Below are positions 8,114-16,397 of a stretch of 59,897 nucleotides of DNA, piece by piece. A model generated the notes under the pieces. That model had not been told where the DNA came from. It did no database searches and saw only the letters and a program-made list of their open reading frames with translations. The position numbers were made by a program, and so were the translations under genes. Every line of letters starts with the position of its first letter. The stretch's first letter is position 1. Source of the DNA: Leptolyngbyaceae cyanobacterium M33_DOE_097 (GTDB lineage Bacteria > Cyanobacteriota > Cyanobacteriia > Leptolyngbyales > Leptolyngbyaceae); assembly GCA_015296075.1 (NCBI GenBank), contig DVDV01000277.1:1-59897 (forward strand). Direction: 5' to 3'.

Positions 8114-9160
8114 TCAGGAATTTGGTTGTGTCCAGTTTGCCCAATCTTGAGGTTTCAGGAATTTTTCGTATAACTCAGCTTCAGGGCTACCAGGTTCGGG
8201 CTGATAGCCATACTCCCAACGGACGAGAGGAGGCAGTGACATCAAAATTGACTCAGTGCGTCCGTTGGTTTGCAGACCAAAGATAGTGCCCCGGTCATAG
8301 ACCAGGTTGAACTCGACATACCGACCCCGACGATAAAGCTGGAAGTTGCGCTCGCGATCGCCATACTCAGTGTTTTGACGCCGCTCAACAATGGGCGTGT
8401 AGGCAGGCAAGAAGGCGTTGCCACAGCTTTGCACAAAAGCAAACAAATCTTCCCAGGTGCGACCTTCGACCGTGCCCACTTGCTTACTATGCTCCGCAGC
8501 TGCCGTGCCATTTTGAGAGCCAGGGTACGAGATGGGGTACAGAATGCCTTGCGTATCCTGGTAGTCAAAAAAGATACCGCCGACACCACGGGTTTCGCCA
8601 CGATGCTTGAGGTAGAAATACTCGTCACACCAGAGTTTAAAGGTGGGGTAATACTCTGAGTGGTGGGGATCGCACGCCTGCTTTAAGGTCTTGTGAAAAT
8701 GAGCTGCGTCTTCAGCAAAGGGATAGTAAGGCGTCAGGTCGATGCCACCACCAAACCACCAAACGGGGCCTGCCTCAAAGTAGCGGTAATTGAGGTGAAC
8801 CGTCGGCACATAGGGATTGCGGGGGTGCAGCACGAGTGACGTGCCAGTTGCATAGAAACTGTGCCCAGCTGCTTCGGGACGTTGAACCAGAATAGAGGGG
8901 GGGAGGTCTTTGCCCCAAACCTCTGAGAAGTTGACGCCTCCCTGCTCAAAAATGCGACCTTCGCGCATCACACGCGATCGCCCGCCACCACCTTCTTCAC
9001 GCTCCCATGAGTCTTCACGAAACTGGCCTGTACCATCGAGCTGTTCTAGGTTCTGACAAATAGAGTCTTGCAGATCTTTGAGAAACTTACTGACGCGATC
9101 GCGCGAATCACTCGGAGGAAGGGGTTGGGATGTTTTTTCGGGTGCTGAAAAGGCAGTCAT
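8114..9160 (-). CDS. hemF: Oxygen-dependent coproporphyrinogen III oxidase
   Basis: HemF oxidatively decarboxylates coproporphyrinogen III to protoporphyrinogen IX in heme and chlorophyll synthesis. The 348-residue product shows the family blocks [77 protein letters not shown] and [15 protein letters not shown]. Its length is normal for the cyanobacterial enzyme. The minus-strand ATG at 9160 begins [13 protein letters not shown] long empty upstream spacer suggests that it has its own promoter. Confidence 0.96.
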   Translation of the reverse strand: MTAFSAPEKTSQPLPPSDSRDRVSKFLKDLQDSICQNLEQLDGTGQFREDSWEREEGGGGRSRVMREGRIFEQGGVNFSEVWGKDLPPSILVQRPEAAGHSFYATGTSLVLHPRNPYVPTVHLNYRYFEAGPVWWFGGGIDLTPYYPFAEDAAHFHKTLKQACDPHHSEYYPTFKLWCDEYFYLKHRGETRGVGGIFFDYQDTQGILYPISYPGSQNGTAAAEHSKQVGTVEGRTWEDLFAFVQSCGNAFLPAYTPIVERRQNTEYGDRERNFQLYRRGRYVEFNLVYDRGTIFGLQTNGRTESILMSLPPLVRWEYGYQPEPGSPEAELYEKFLKPQDWANWTQPNS

Positions 9161-9648
9161 AAATCTCGTTTTACAGAGTCAGATTTAATGCTTTCTAAGC
9201 CTATCGCGAATTGGAACCCCACAAAAGTGACACAAGCCTTTTGGGACAAGGCTTTGCCCCAAAGTGCAGAATGACTTGGCACTTGACGATCCGTAAATTT
9301 TTCTAAACTTCTGTCTTGAGGCCACAATCTACCCGCTTTCAAAGTGCTGTGATCGAATAGCGCGTGGCGTGTTTTTGAGTGGCAAAGTGGGGATCGCTAC
9401 AACATTACTGGATGGGGTGGGTGTTTTATTCCTCTCTTGGGACAGGTTTCTATTTCGTCAGTAAGTTGGATAGGATAAGGTGATCTCAAAATATGACTTC
9501 GACTCATTAAAGACGCCCAACCCGACCAGGTCAAACACTGACCCAGCTCCAACTGAGGGATGTGCTGTTAGCCGCTAATTTATTAAAGAGTGTCTGACCG
9601 ATATTTTGAGAATCACCTGTGTGTTGTCTTGTTCAAGAGGTTGCCCCG
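9161..9648. other. Gene-free spacer upstream of hemF and of the SRPBCC gene
   Basis: Nearly 490 bases between divergent starts. I find no supported ORF, RNA gene, terminator or palindrome. Promoters for both neighbours should lie here. The DNA around 9420-9520 is moderately AT-rich. Confidence 0.4.
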
Positions 9649-10173
9649 ATGTTTGATTTTTTACCTCGCTTCCTCCGTCGTAGAAAACGTCGGCTGCAAT
9701 GCTCTTTAGCACGAACTTATCAGGCTCTCAGCTCGGCATCGGTTGATGAATTGTGGCGGCAGCTAATTGATATAGCAGATGTATCGTGGCATCCCCTCCT
9801 GGCCAGCACCGACGTGCCGAAGGGTTTGGTTGTCAAACCAGGGTTGATCTACCAGGCGGTGACGCGGCGCATTCCGATTCCAATCCATATTTTTGTTGAG
9901 CGAGTTAACCCAGGTGAGTTGCTGAGCATTCGGGTGCTGGTCATGCCGGGGTTAGAAGAGCAAGTCACCTACCAAGTGAAATCGACCCTGTGCGGCACAT
10001 CCATCACCTACTCGGTAACGCTACGGGGTTGGTTGTCACCTCTCGCCTGGTCACTGATAGGCCCTTATGCCTCACAGGTTGCTGCTCAATTGGCGGCGGC
10101 GGCAGAACAGGCTGCGTTGCAATCTGTTCCCAAAGGGGCAAAGTCAACAAAGCAGAGCTGTTTAGACTTCTAA
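9649..10173 (+). CDS. SRPBCC-superfamily (START-like) protein of unknown ligand
   Basis: The 174-residue product begins MFDFLPRFLRRRKRRLQC, a basic stretch. It continues with a polyketide-cyclase/START-like pattern: a helix in SVDELWRQLIDIADVSWHP (about 32-50), beta strands through GLVVKPGLIYQAV and RIPIPIHIFVE, and a long C-terminal helix (about 130-160). Such proteins bind small hydrophobic ligands. Nothing in the context points to the ligand. I chose ATG 9649 because AGAGG precedes it by 9 bases; the open frame extends upstream to 9619 without a better start. It is convergent with the next gene, 19 bases away. Confidence 0.7.
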   Translation: MFDFLPRFLRRRKRRLQCSLARTYQALSSASVDELWRQLIDIADVSWHPLLASTDVPKGLVVKPGLIYQAVTRRIPIPIHIFVERVNPGELLSIRVLVMPGLEEQVTYQVKSTLCGTSITYSVTLRGWLSPLAWSLIGPYASQVAAQLAAAAEQAALQSVPKGAKSTKQSCLDF

Positions 10174-10191
10174 GCTTTAATTGATGTGTGG

Positions 10192-11382
10192 TTAGACAGG
10201 CGACAGTTCTGCTTGCGACGCTGGCTCGGCTAGGTCTGGTTTTGTTGGGCTTGAGTTGGTACGTTTCAATATCACCATTTCATTGCCAACAACAGGATTG
10301 CGAGCCACGAGGGTGTCATTGGGAGCCAAAATTTCTAGTTTGACGAAACTAAGTTGGGTCGCTCGTTGCAACAAGTCATTTGCAAATTTGTCTTGCTGGT
10401 TGCGGTTGAGGTTATACCAACCCTGATTGAGGTTGACTCGCAGCAAGCTAACCCGAAAATTAGCGCTGACGGTTTCAATCAGGTCATTGGTATCAGCGTC
10501 ACTTGCAGCAACGATATCGTTTTGGATACGGGCGATTAAGGTTTGCTCTGGGGTTAGCTTGAGCGGTGCCGGGGTTGGGGTTGGCACTGGGGTTGGTGTG
10601 GCAATGACTTGAGGTTCAGGACTCGGAGTGGGTGCAGGGATGGGTGCCGCTTGAGGCGTTGGGGTCGGGCTAACGGTGGGTGCAGGTGTTGGCTCGACTG
10701 GAGCGGTCAGGTCAGGCGATCGCTCTTGCTCTGTTTGTGTATTTGGAAGGGCAAGCTCAGGCGAAGCGATGGGGCTGGGTTGTGGCGAAACGATGGGCGT
10801 AGGAGATGGACGCACGGCAATTTCGGTGGCTTTGGGAGCGGTTGACAGCAACCCTGAAATGCCCCAAATGACGACAACTAGACCGAGGGCTAACACTCCG
10901 GTTAAGACGTTATCGGGCACCTGCTCATTCACTGCATCAGGCAGCCAAACTCGAATCGTGGTAAGCAAGTCGAGCCACCAGTCCTGTAGTTTGCGCCAAC
11001 GGGGTGACACGCGATCGCTGACGGTGGTTGCCACTTCTTTAGCGGCTTCTCCGGCAGTAGTGACGAGATCTTCGGTTTGTTGCCCAAGGGTGGTGAAATC
11101 GGGTTGATTGGGATCACGCCGAGCTGTGCGCTCTGGAGCCGTTTCTAGCCGATAAACCCAGTTCTCCAGCACGCGAATAGTGGCGCGTAATACCTTGATG
11201 GTGCTGTTTCTGACTGGAGCATCGGGGGCGATCGCGGGGATTGGTTGCCGTGTACCCGGAAACTCAGAAACACTTGTATCGAGCCACTCCGCATCTGGTG
11301 GAAAGTCGAGATTATCGGAGGTCGCGGGCGATCGGTTGGGCTGTTCTAGAGATTCAGAGTCGGGCGGCAAGTCAGAAGGCAT
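10192..11382 (-). CDS. Single-span membrane protein with proline/threonine-rich linker (unknown function)
   Basis: I do not recognise a characterised family. From ATG 11382 the protein has 396 residues. They comprise an acidic, Pro/Ser-rich N-terminus, an amphipathic stretch (about 55-150), one transmembrane helix (NVLTGVLALGLVVVIWGISG) and a roughly 100-residue linker of Pro, Thr, Ser and Ala. A folded C-terminal domain of about 100 residues (starting LTPEQTLIARIQNDIVAAS) contains RVNLNQGWYNL. The architecture suggests a cytoplasmic N-part and a domain held away from the membrane. An upstream TTG at 11409 is less likely than the ATG. It is the last of three minus-strand genes here but is separated from the ParA cassette by 130 bases. 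Confidence 0.75.
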   Translation of the reverse strand: MPSDLPPDSESLEQPNRSPATSDNLDFPPDAEWLDTSVSEFPGTRQPIPAIAPDAPVRNSTIKVLRATIRVLENWVYRLETAPERTARRDPNQPDFTTLGQQTEDLVTTAGEAAKEVATTVSDRVSPRWRKLQDWWLDLLTTIRVWLPDAVNEQVPDNVLTGVLALGLVVVIWGISGLLSTAPKATEIAVRPSPTPIVSPQPSPIASPELALPNTQTEQERSPDLTAPVEPTPAPTVSPTPTPQAAPIPAPTPSPEPQVIATPTPVPTPTPAPLKLTPEQTLIARIQNDIVAASDADTNDLIETVSANFRVSLLRVNLNQGWYNLNRNQQDKFANDLLQRATQLSFVKLEILAPNDTLVARNPVVGNEMVILKRTNSSPTKPDLAEPASQAELSPV

Positions 11383-11514
11383 GGCACTGTGGCGATGAAA
11401 CAAGGGCAAGAGGTTGGCACCTCATCCGCCCATCAATGTATCACCAACCAACAGGTTCAAGCCGAGCTGTTCCAGCGATCGCTAACGGATACCACTGAAT
11501 ACTGCTACAACCCA

Positions 11515-12204
11515 TTAGGGCGACTGACTGAGTGCCGCTACAAGATCATCTTTCTTCATTTTGCTGATTCCACTGATTCCCCGTTTCTTTGCCATTGCTT
11601 TAAGGTCAGTTGTCGTCATCGCTTGAAGAAGGCTGATATCTGTTATTACATCAGGCAAGGGTTGAGGCTCAAGATAGAAAATTTGCTTGAGAGCATCAAG
11701 TTTTTTGCCTTTTGTAATGCCGCATTTCAAGTTGGTAATTGGATCGAATGTCTTCCAGTACTGACGCGGTGCTTCATCAATTCGGTTTGTCGCGGTAGCA
11801 AGTTGAATTGACTTAATCGGGCTACTGGGCTGTTCAATTAAATATTCCAAAGCGGCTTTAATTTCATCTCTCGATGCTTTTGAAAGGTTAATTTTGGGAA
11901 TTGTTTCACCTGCCAAAATTTGAGAGATTTCAGCCGTTTCTTGACTGTCATCGGCAATTACGCACCAGACTCGCTCTAAACCAGCTTCTTCAGCGACAGC
12001 ATATATAAAAGAGTTACCAATTAGTTCGTAGCAATCTTCACTCGTCTCTCTAACAATGATCGGAACCCAATTCCGTCCGCCTTTTTGATTGAGCAGATGA
12101 GCACTTGCTTTGATTAAAAACTCAGGAGCTTCCGTTCCTTTACCGGGATCAATTTCGTCCAAGTAAAGGTGCATCAAATGTCCGATATCCTTCGGATTAC
12201 TCAT
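11515..12204 (-). CDS. ParB/Srx-like protein with C-terminal Rho_N domain
   Basis: The 229-residue protein has a ParB/sulfiredoxin-like N-terminal part (about 1-100). A strand WVPIIVRE is followed by CYELIGNSFIYAVAEEAGLE, the place where ParB proteins carry the nucleotide-binding GERR motif. Here the GERR arginines are absent. A middle region (105-185) is not recognised. Residues 190-226 (SLLQAMTTTDLKAMAKKRG, then KMKKDDLVAAL) match the Rho N-terminal/SAP-like helical nucleic-acid-binding domain. Its ATG overlaps the TGA of the upstream ParA-fusion gene (ATGA, 12201-12204), which predicts translational coupling and a joint function. It lacks an obvious ParB helix-turn-helix, so classical parS binding is doubtful. 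It could be the DNA- or RNA-binding partner of the ATPase. Confidence 0.75.
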   Translation of the reverse strand: MSNPKDIGHLMHLYLDEIDPGKGTEAPEFLIKASAHLLNQKGGRNWVPIIVRETSEDCYELIGNSFIYAVAEEAGLERVWCVIADDSQETAEISQILAGETIPKINLSKASRDEIKAALEYLIEQPSSPIKSIQLATATNRIDEAPRQYWKTFDPITNLKCGITKGKKLDALKQIFYLEPQPLPDVITDISLLQAMTTTDLKAMAKKRGISGISKMKKDDLVAALSQSP

Positions 12205-13562
12205 ATGAGGAAATACTCCTTAACTAGATCTTTATAATATTCAAGGGCTGTTCGATCTCGATAAACAGCAGGAACGCGAGAAAAAGCGGAGCTAGCTATA
12301 TTCACATAACTTGGTATTTTTGGAATATCACAATCTGGGTGTGCCTTTGTATACTTTGAAAAGAAATAAGGTAAAAGGTCAAACCTATCTTCTTCTCTAG
12401 CTTTTTTGATAATATTTTGTATTTCCTTTTGGGCAACTGTTAATTGTGGGTCAGTCGTTCTTTCACCATTAAAAAAAATAGGCAATGCAACTGGGGTGCC
12501 ATCCGCTTTCTCTGCTTGTATTTCAGGAATAAAAGTTTTGATTGCAGTTGCAGCATTCTCAATCGAAAAAAGATTGTTGTGTTTGGTAGGGATTAAAACA
12601 ACATCCGCTGCATAAACTGCCAACTTGCTAAAAAACCGCCAATTGGGAGGCGAATCAATCAAGATATAGTCATATTTTTGCCTGGCGAACTCTAGCTTTC
12701 GATGCAGGATCCTCGCGCCCGTCTTAGGGATTTTGTCCTTAAGAATTTCATCTGCCTTATTAGCCATTTTCCTATCAGCAGGTATCACATCAAATTTCAC
12801 TTCTGCATCTTTATTTCTATTTCTAATGGCGAAAGAGTAGCTGCAAATCGCATTTTGGAGTTCTATATCTCTATTTGTAAGCGCACTAAGTACTTTTCCA
12901 TCACTTAAAGAAAGCCCTAAAGAGGTTGTTAGATCTTGCTGGTTAGGGTCAAAATCAATTACTAAAACCTTTTTCCCAAGTAACGTAAGAATCCCTGCAA
13001 GGTTAACGCTTGTTGTTGTTTTTCCAACTCCGCCTTTATTGTTATAGATAGTAACGGTTAATGCCTTAGCTGGTTTCTCTATTTTTTTACGGATAGAAGC
13101 AACAATTTCATCAACTTTTTCCAGATTGAGTGGAAGACATCGAGTAGCTGGAAAAACTACTTTTCCATGCTTTCGGAAAAGTTGAATATGACAGGAATTG
13201 GTAATAATTCCCCATTGAACAGACTTACAATTAGGGGCAAGGAGATACTGCTTTAATTGGTGAACGGTACTTTGGTATGGGGCTGAGTTATTAGCCCAGT
13301 TGCAGTTTCTTCCTTTCAATTCTAAAAGAAGATAGGGATTAGATCCTGAGTGTAGAAAAATGTCATTCCCGATTGTTTTTCTGGCAGCTTTATCAACAGC
13401 TTTGCGATCGCCCATCGGATACTGGGGATAAATTTCGTGAGGTTGAAATCCGAGTGCTTCTAATAGCGGGTTGGAAAAGTGTTCAACAACGATCGCTTCT
13501 CCAGCATTTTCAGGCAGGCTTTGCAGAACAGAGCGTAGACTATTCATCGTCATACTTGTCAT
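12201..13562 (-). CDS. HsdR-N-like nuclease domain fused to a ParA-type ATPase
   Basis: The protein is a two-domain fusion. Numbering is from the longest frame (13613); the predicted start Met18 gives 453 residues. About 35-165 resembles the type I restriction HsdR N-terminal (PD-(D/E)XK) fold. It has VVEHFSNPLLEALGF, then Asp84 in GNDIFLH and Glu98-Leu-Lys100 in LLLELKGR, the expected D-ExK active-site spacing, and Gln119/Gln122 after it. About 185-465 is a ParA/MinD ATPase. It has a deviant Walker A, KGGVGKTT (193-200, signature Lys193), VLVIDFDPNQQDLT and YILIDSPPN. Start Met18 (13562) has GGAAG 9 bases upstream; Met23 is an alternative. It is translationally coupled to the downstream ParB-like/Rho_N gene. 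The surrounding DNA looks AT-richer than neighbouring genes. A partition cassette, a defence system or an element remnant are all possible. Confidence 0.85.
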   Translation of the reverse strand: MTSMTMNSLRSVLQSLPENAGEAIVVEHFSNPLLEALGFQPHEIYPQYPMGDRKAVDKAARKTIGNDIFLHSGSNPYLLLELKGRNCNWANNSAPYQSTVHQLKQYLLAPNCKSVQWGIITNSCHIQLFRKHGKVVFPATRCLPLNLEKVDEIVASIRKKIEKPAKALTVTIYNNKGGVGKTTTSVNLAGILTLLGKKVLVIDFDPNQQDLTTSLGLSLSDGKVLSALTNRDIELQNAICSYSFAIRNRNKDAEVKFDVIPADRKMANKADEILKDKIPKTGARILHRKLEFARQKYDYILIDSPPNWRFFSKLAVYAADVVLIPTKHNNLFSIENAATAIKTFIPEIQAEKADGTPVALPIFFNGERTTDPQLTVAQKEIQNIIKKAREEDRFDLLPYFFSKYTKAHPDCDIPKIPSYVNIASSAFSRVPAVYRDRTALEYYKDLVKEYFLI

Positions 13563-13761
13563 GTGTAGAGACTTCCAGCCACAACCGATTTGACTGTACC
13601 CACTTGGGGACAATCAATCATTCTGCCTGTTAAATCTTTTTCGGGAAAATTACATAAGCTTCACGCAGTGCTCATAAAGCAACGACACAAGTTGAGCAAT
13701 TCAGCTTGCGTGAATGTGGATTGTGATTAGAAAAGCTATGAGATGAAGATCCAAAAAAGTG

Positions 13762-13813
13762 GCGTTGCTGAGTGTAGATATGATTTTTGGATAAGCATCC
13801 CTACGCTAGGGGC
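13762..13813 (+). repeat. Dispersed repeat R2, copy A
   Basis: The run from GCGTTGCTGAGTGTAGATA through TTTTTGGATAAGCATC to GCTAGGGGC recurs on the minus strand at 39523-39575, with a few substitutions and a one- to two-base length change. No ORF is associated. It borders a perfect palindrome. Confidence 0.8.
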
Positions 13814-13829
13814 GTTTTGCAAAACGCCC
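13810..13829. repeat. Perfect 20-base palindrome
   Basis: GGGCGTTTTGCAAAACGCCC reads identically on both strands. It extends imperfectly outward (AGGGG on the left, CCCTT on the right). Such cores are common in cyanobacterial intergenic repeats. It lies about 60 bases downstream of the ABC permease stop and could also act as a weak transcription stop for that gene. Confidence 0.8.
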
Positions 13830-13889
13830 TTACGAAATTCATACACCTGATCAGAAACGCCAAAAAAGTTGAATCTTAGACGAGATCTT

Positions 13890-15026
13890 TTATCTGCCGA
13901 CACTACGGGGGTCGAGGGCATCGCGCAGACCATCACCTAGCAGGTTAAACGCCAGAACGGTGATCACAATTAACGCAGCGGGAGGCCAGATGAGCCAGGG
14001 CTGCAACACCAGAATTGAGGCATTCGTGGCGATCGACAGCATGTTGCCCCAAGAGGGGTCGGGGGGCAAAATTCCTAAACCGAGAAAGCTGAGAACCGAC
14101 TCCGCCACAATGAAATCAGGGATGGATAGGGTTGCGGTCGTAATGATGTAAGTGGCTGTCTGGGGTAGTACGTGGCGCACGATGTTGTAAAGCGCACCAC
14201 CACCCATTGCACGGGCCGCTTGCACAAACTCGCGCTCACGAATCGATAACACTTGTCCGCGAATCACCCGCGCCAAGCCTGCCCAGCGAATAAACGAGGT
14301 AATCAGGATGATCAGCAAAAACCGTTGGGCACTGTTGAGTTGAGGCGGTAAGACCGCTGCCAGTGCCACCAGCAAATAAAGACTGGGGATAGTCATGATT
14401 ACTTCCGCCAGTCGCATCAGGATTGTATCGATCCAACCGCCAAAGTAACCAGAGATGCCGCCAACGAGCATTCCCAGCGGAAAGGAGATAATAATCCCAA
14501 TCAGACCAATCGTGAGACTAATGCGGCCTCCGTAAACCAGGCGGCTGAACTGATCACGAGCTGCCTCGTCGGTGCCAAGCAGATTGAGCTTTGCTGGGCC
14601 TGCCGTGCCAAATAGGTGAAGGTTACCGGGAATACCAGGAAACAGTTCTTTTTCTTCAAACTGCCCAAAGGAAAACTGGGTGGGTAAGGGCAGCTTGATT
14701 TGCAAAAAGCGGTAAGGCTCACCCTGCACAAAGAGCCGAATCGGGGAGGGTTGGCTGCGATCGACTAGTAACTCGCGATCGCCCGTTTCGAGATCAACCG
14801 GACCTTGTGTTGTTGGATAAACATGCGGCCCAATAAATTGACCCGCTTCGTTTTGCCAGTAAATTGGCGTAGGTGGCAATAACGCGCCATCGGTCTGCGA
14901 GGTGTAAGGACTGTAAGGGGCGACAAACTCAGCAAAGAGAATCGCAAAGTAAAAAACTCCCAAGAGAATCGCACCAAACCAGGCAAGGCGATTTTTTTTC
15001 AGTCGTTGCCACCAAGTCATACCCAA
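13890..15026 (-). CDS. Peptide/nickel-type ABC transporter permease (DppC/OppC family)
   Basis: The 378-residue inner-membrane protein has one N-terminal helix (about 14-34), a long predicted external segment (about 40-165) and five further helices. The permease EAA loop reads EREFVQAARAMGGGALYNIV; this helix contacts the ATPase subunit. The external insertion is longer than in typical DppC proteins (about 280-300 residues). The C-terminus NLLGDGLRDALDPR is typical of the family. A complete importer needs a second permease, ATPases and a binding protein; none is in the window. The start MGMTWWQRLKKNRLAW is supported by the positive-inside N-terminus. Confidence 0.92.
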   Translation of the reverse strand: MGMTWWQRLKKNRLAWFGAILLGVFYFAILFAEFVAPYSPYTSQTDGALLPPTPIYWQNEAGQFIGPHVYPTTQGPVDLETGDRELLVDRSQPSPIRLFVQGEPYRFLQIKLPLPTQFSFGQFEEKELFPGIPGNLHLFGTAGPAKLNLLGTDEAARDQFSRLVYGGRISLTIGLIGIIISFPLGMLVGGISGYFGGWIDTILMRLAEVIMTIPSLYLLVALAAVLPPQLNSAQRFLLIILITSFIRWAGLARVIRGQVLSIREREFVQAARAMGGGALYNIVRHVLPQTATYIITTATLSIPDFIVAESVLSFLGLGILPPDPSWGNMLSIATNASILVLQPWLIWPPAALIVITVLAFNLLGDGLRDALDPRSVGR

Positions 15027-15409
15027 TCCAGATGTGTATTTGATGAAGCTAGGATAGCGCAGTTAAGCAGGAGTCGTAGGAGAAAAATTAGAGAATTGGC
15101 CAGGGTACTGACGACAGAAATAGATACTAAAAACAAATAAATTAGCAGGCAGGTTCATAATATTTATTTATTTCAGCAGAGCAAAATATATCTTCCGTAA
15201 AGCCCTCTACATGAGATGTAAATCGCTCGGCTGCTTGGTAGAAAATGATACCAGTAAATACCCAGAGACGGTTAGTTGGAATCTGGGGTGTCTCCACTCG
15301 TGTTTCTGATTTTTATACTCAAGCTTTCATCACTTTCACTGTCTTTGGCTAATTGCTTTCACCCTAGGGGTGTTTCTACCAAAGAACATTAATTTAGGAG
15401 CTAAGAGCA
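15027..15409. promoter_or_regulatory. Spacer upstream of the ABC permease gene and the PTPA-CTERM gene
   Basis: About 380 bases between divergent starts, AT-rich at 15100-15200. A near-perfect palindrome CACCCTAGGGGTG (15360-15372) lies about 40 bases before the PTPA-CTERM start and could be an operator, but this is only a guess. No ORF or RNA gene is evident. Confidence 0.35.
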
Positions 15410-16225
15410 ATGAAGCTTAATTTAACAGCTTTGGTACAATCTCTTTCGATTAGTGCTGCTGCAACAGTTGTTACATTTGCAACTGCTACGCCAACATTTG
15501 CACTTAGTATCACTCAAGAGAGCGACAGCAACATTTTGCTAAATGATTTGCTAGGCAGCACAAAGGGCTTGAGTAACTTTACAGTAACTAAGACAGGTCT
15601 AGATGCAGCATTTGGCAGGTTTTCTAACGACACCGTTTTTGGTTTAGGGTCGGGGATTGTTTTAAGTACAGGAAACGCGGTTGATGTAGTTGGCCCTAAC
15701 AATACAAGTGGTCAATCTGGTTCAGGTAATGCTGCTGAACTCAGTATCAGCTTTGACTCTGACGGAACTTCAGGGAAACTGTTTTTTCAGTATGTCTTCG
15801 GTTCTGAAGAATTGTTAGAGTACGCAGGCTCTTCATTTAACGACTCATTTGAGTTGTTATTAAATGGCACTAACCTAGCCGTGTTAAACAACGGTAAGCC
15901 TCTAACTATCAATAATTTAGCTGCTAGTCCTACTGGCCCTTTTGATTCAGCTTTGATCATTAATAAAGGCAATGAGACTCAGCTAGATGCTTATACTAAG
16001 ATGCTTAATTTTGAAGGGCTATTAAACAAAGGTGCTAACCAGCTCGTAATTAAAATCCGTGATGTTGGAGATAGCAGTATTGATTCTGCTGTTCTTATCA
16101 AAGGCGGTACTCTTGGGGTTGGTAGTCCTGAAGCGATTCCAACGCCTGCCTTATTACCAGGGCTAATCGGCTTAGGTTTGGGTGTGGTACGTAAACGAAA
16201 GTCGCAGAAGTCAGCCGAGGCGTAA
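15410..16225 (+). CDS. Choice-of-anchor L domain protein with PTPA-CTERM sorting signal
   Basis: This 271-residue protein is predicted to be exported and surface-sorted. A signal peptide covers about residues 1-31, ending near ATPTFA. Residues about 35-220 match the choice-of-anchor L pattern, with AAFGRFSND, GSGIVLSTGNA, SFDSDG, KLFFQYVFGSEELLEY and KIRDVGDSSIDSAVLI. The C-terminus has PTPALLPGLIGLGLGVVRKR, a PTPA motif, hydrophobic helix and basic cluster. That is a cyanobacterial variant of PEP-CTERM recognised by exosortase-like enzymes. No exosortase gene is in the window. GGAG precedes the ATG. A terminator follows. Confidence 0.88.
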   Translation: MKLNLTALVQSLSISAAATVVTFATATPTFALSITQESDSNILLNDLLGSTKGLSNFTVTKTGLDAAFGRFSNDTVFGLGSGIVLSTGNAVDVVGPNNTSGQSGSGNAAELSISFDSDGTSGKLFFQYVFGSEELLEYAGSSFNDSFELLLNGTNLAVLNNGKPLTINNLAASPTGPFDSALIINKGNETQLDAYTKMLNFEGLLNKGANQLVIKIRDVGDSSIDSAVLIKGGTLGVGSPEAIPTPALLPGLIGLGLGVVRKRKSQKSAEA

Positions 16226-16282
16226 AGCAAAAAATCTGGTGAGAGCTACCTCGCCTAAAATGCGTGTTTCAAGGTTAATGTT

Positions 16283-16319
16283 TGCCATGTTTCCACTTGG
16301 AGACATGGCAGTTTTCTTT
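16283..16319 (+). terminator. Rho-independent terminator after the PTPA-CTERM gene
   Basis: TGCCATGTTTCC and GGAGACATGGCA form an almost perfect stem around a short ACTT loop (16283-16310), followed by GTTTTCTTTG. It starts about 58 bases after the stop codon. Confidence 0.8.
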
Positions 16320-16397
16320 GAGGCGTAAAGGAGTGGTTACTGCAGTCAAAAAGGCTGGATCTGTGTCAGTATTTGCCGCTGAGCCGCAAGACTCTTT

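Larger units (their letters stand above)
13563..13889. other. Spacer with repeat elements between the ParA-fusion gene and the ABC permease gene
   Basis: About 330 bases without a supported gene. It contains a dispersed repeat shared with 39523-39575 and a perfect 20-base palindrome (13810-13829). The part nearest the ParA-fusion start (13630-13740) is AT-rich and probably carries that cassette's promoter. Confidence 0.55.

Noticed and set aside
10676-11107. Plus-strand Gly/Arg/Ser-rich frame of 143 codons
   Set aside because: It is the complement of the Pro/Thr-rich linker and neighbouring part of the membrane protein; low-complexity antisense frames stay open for that reason.
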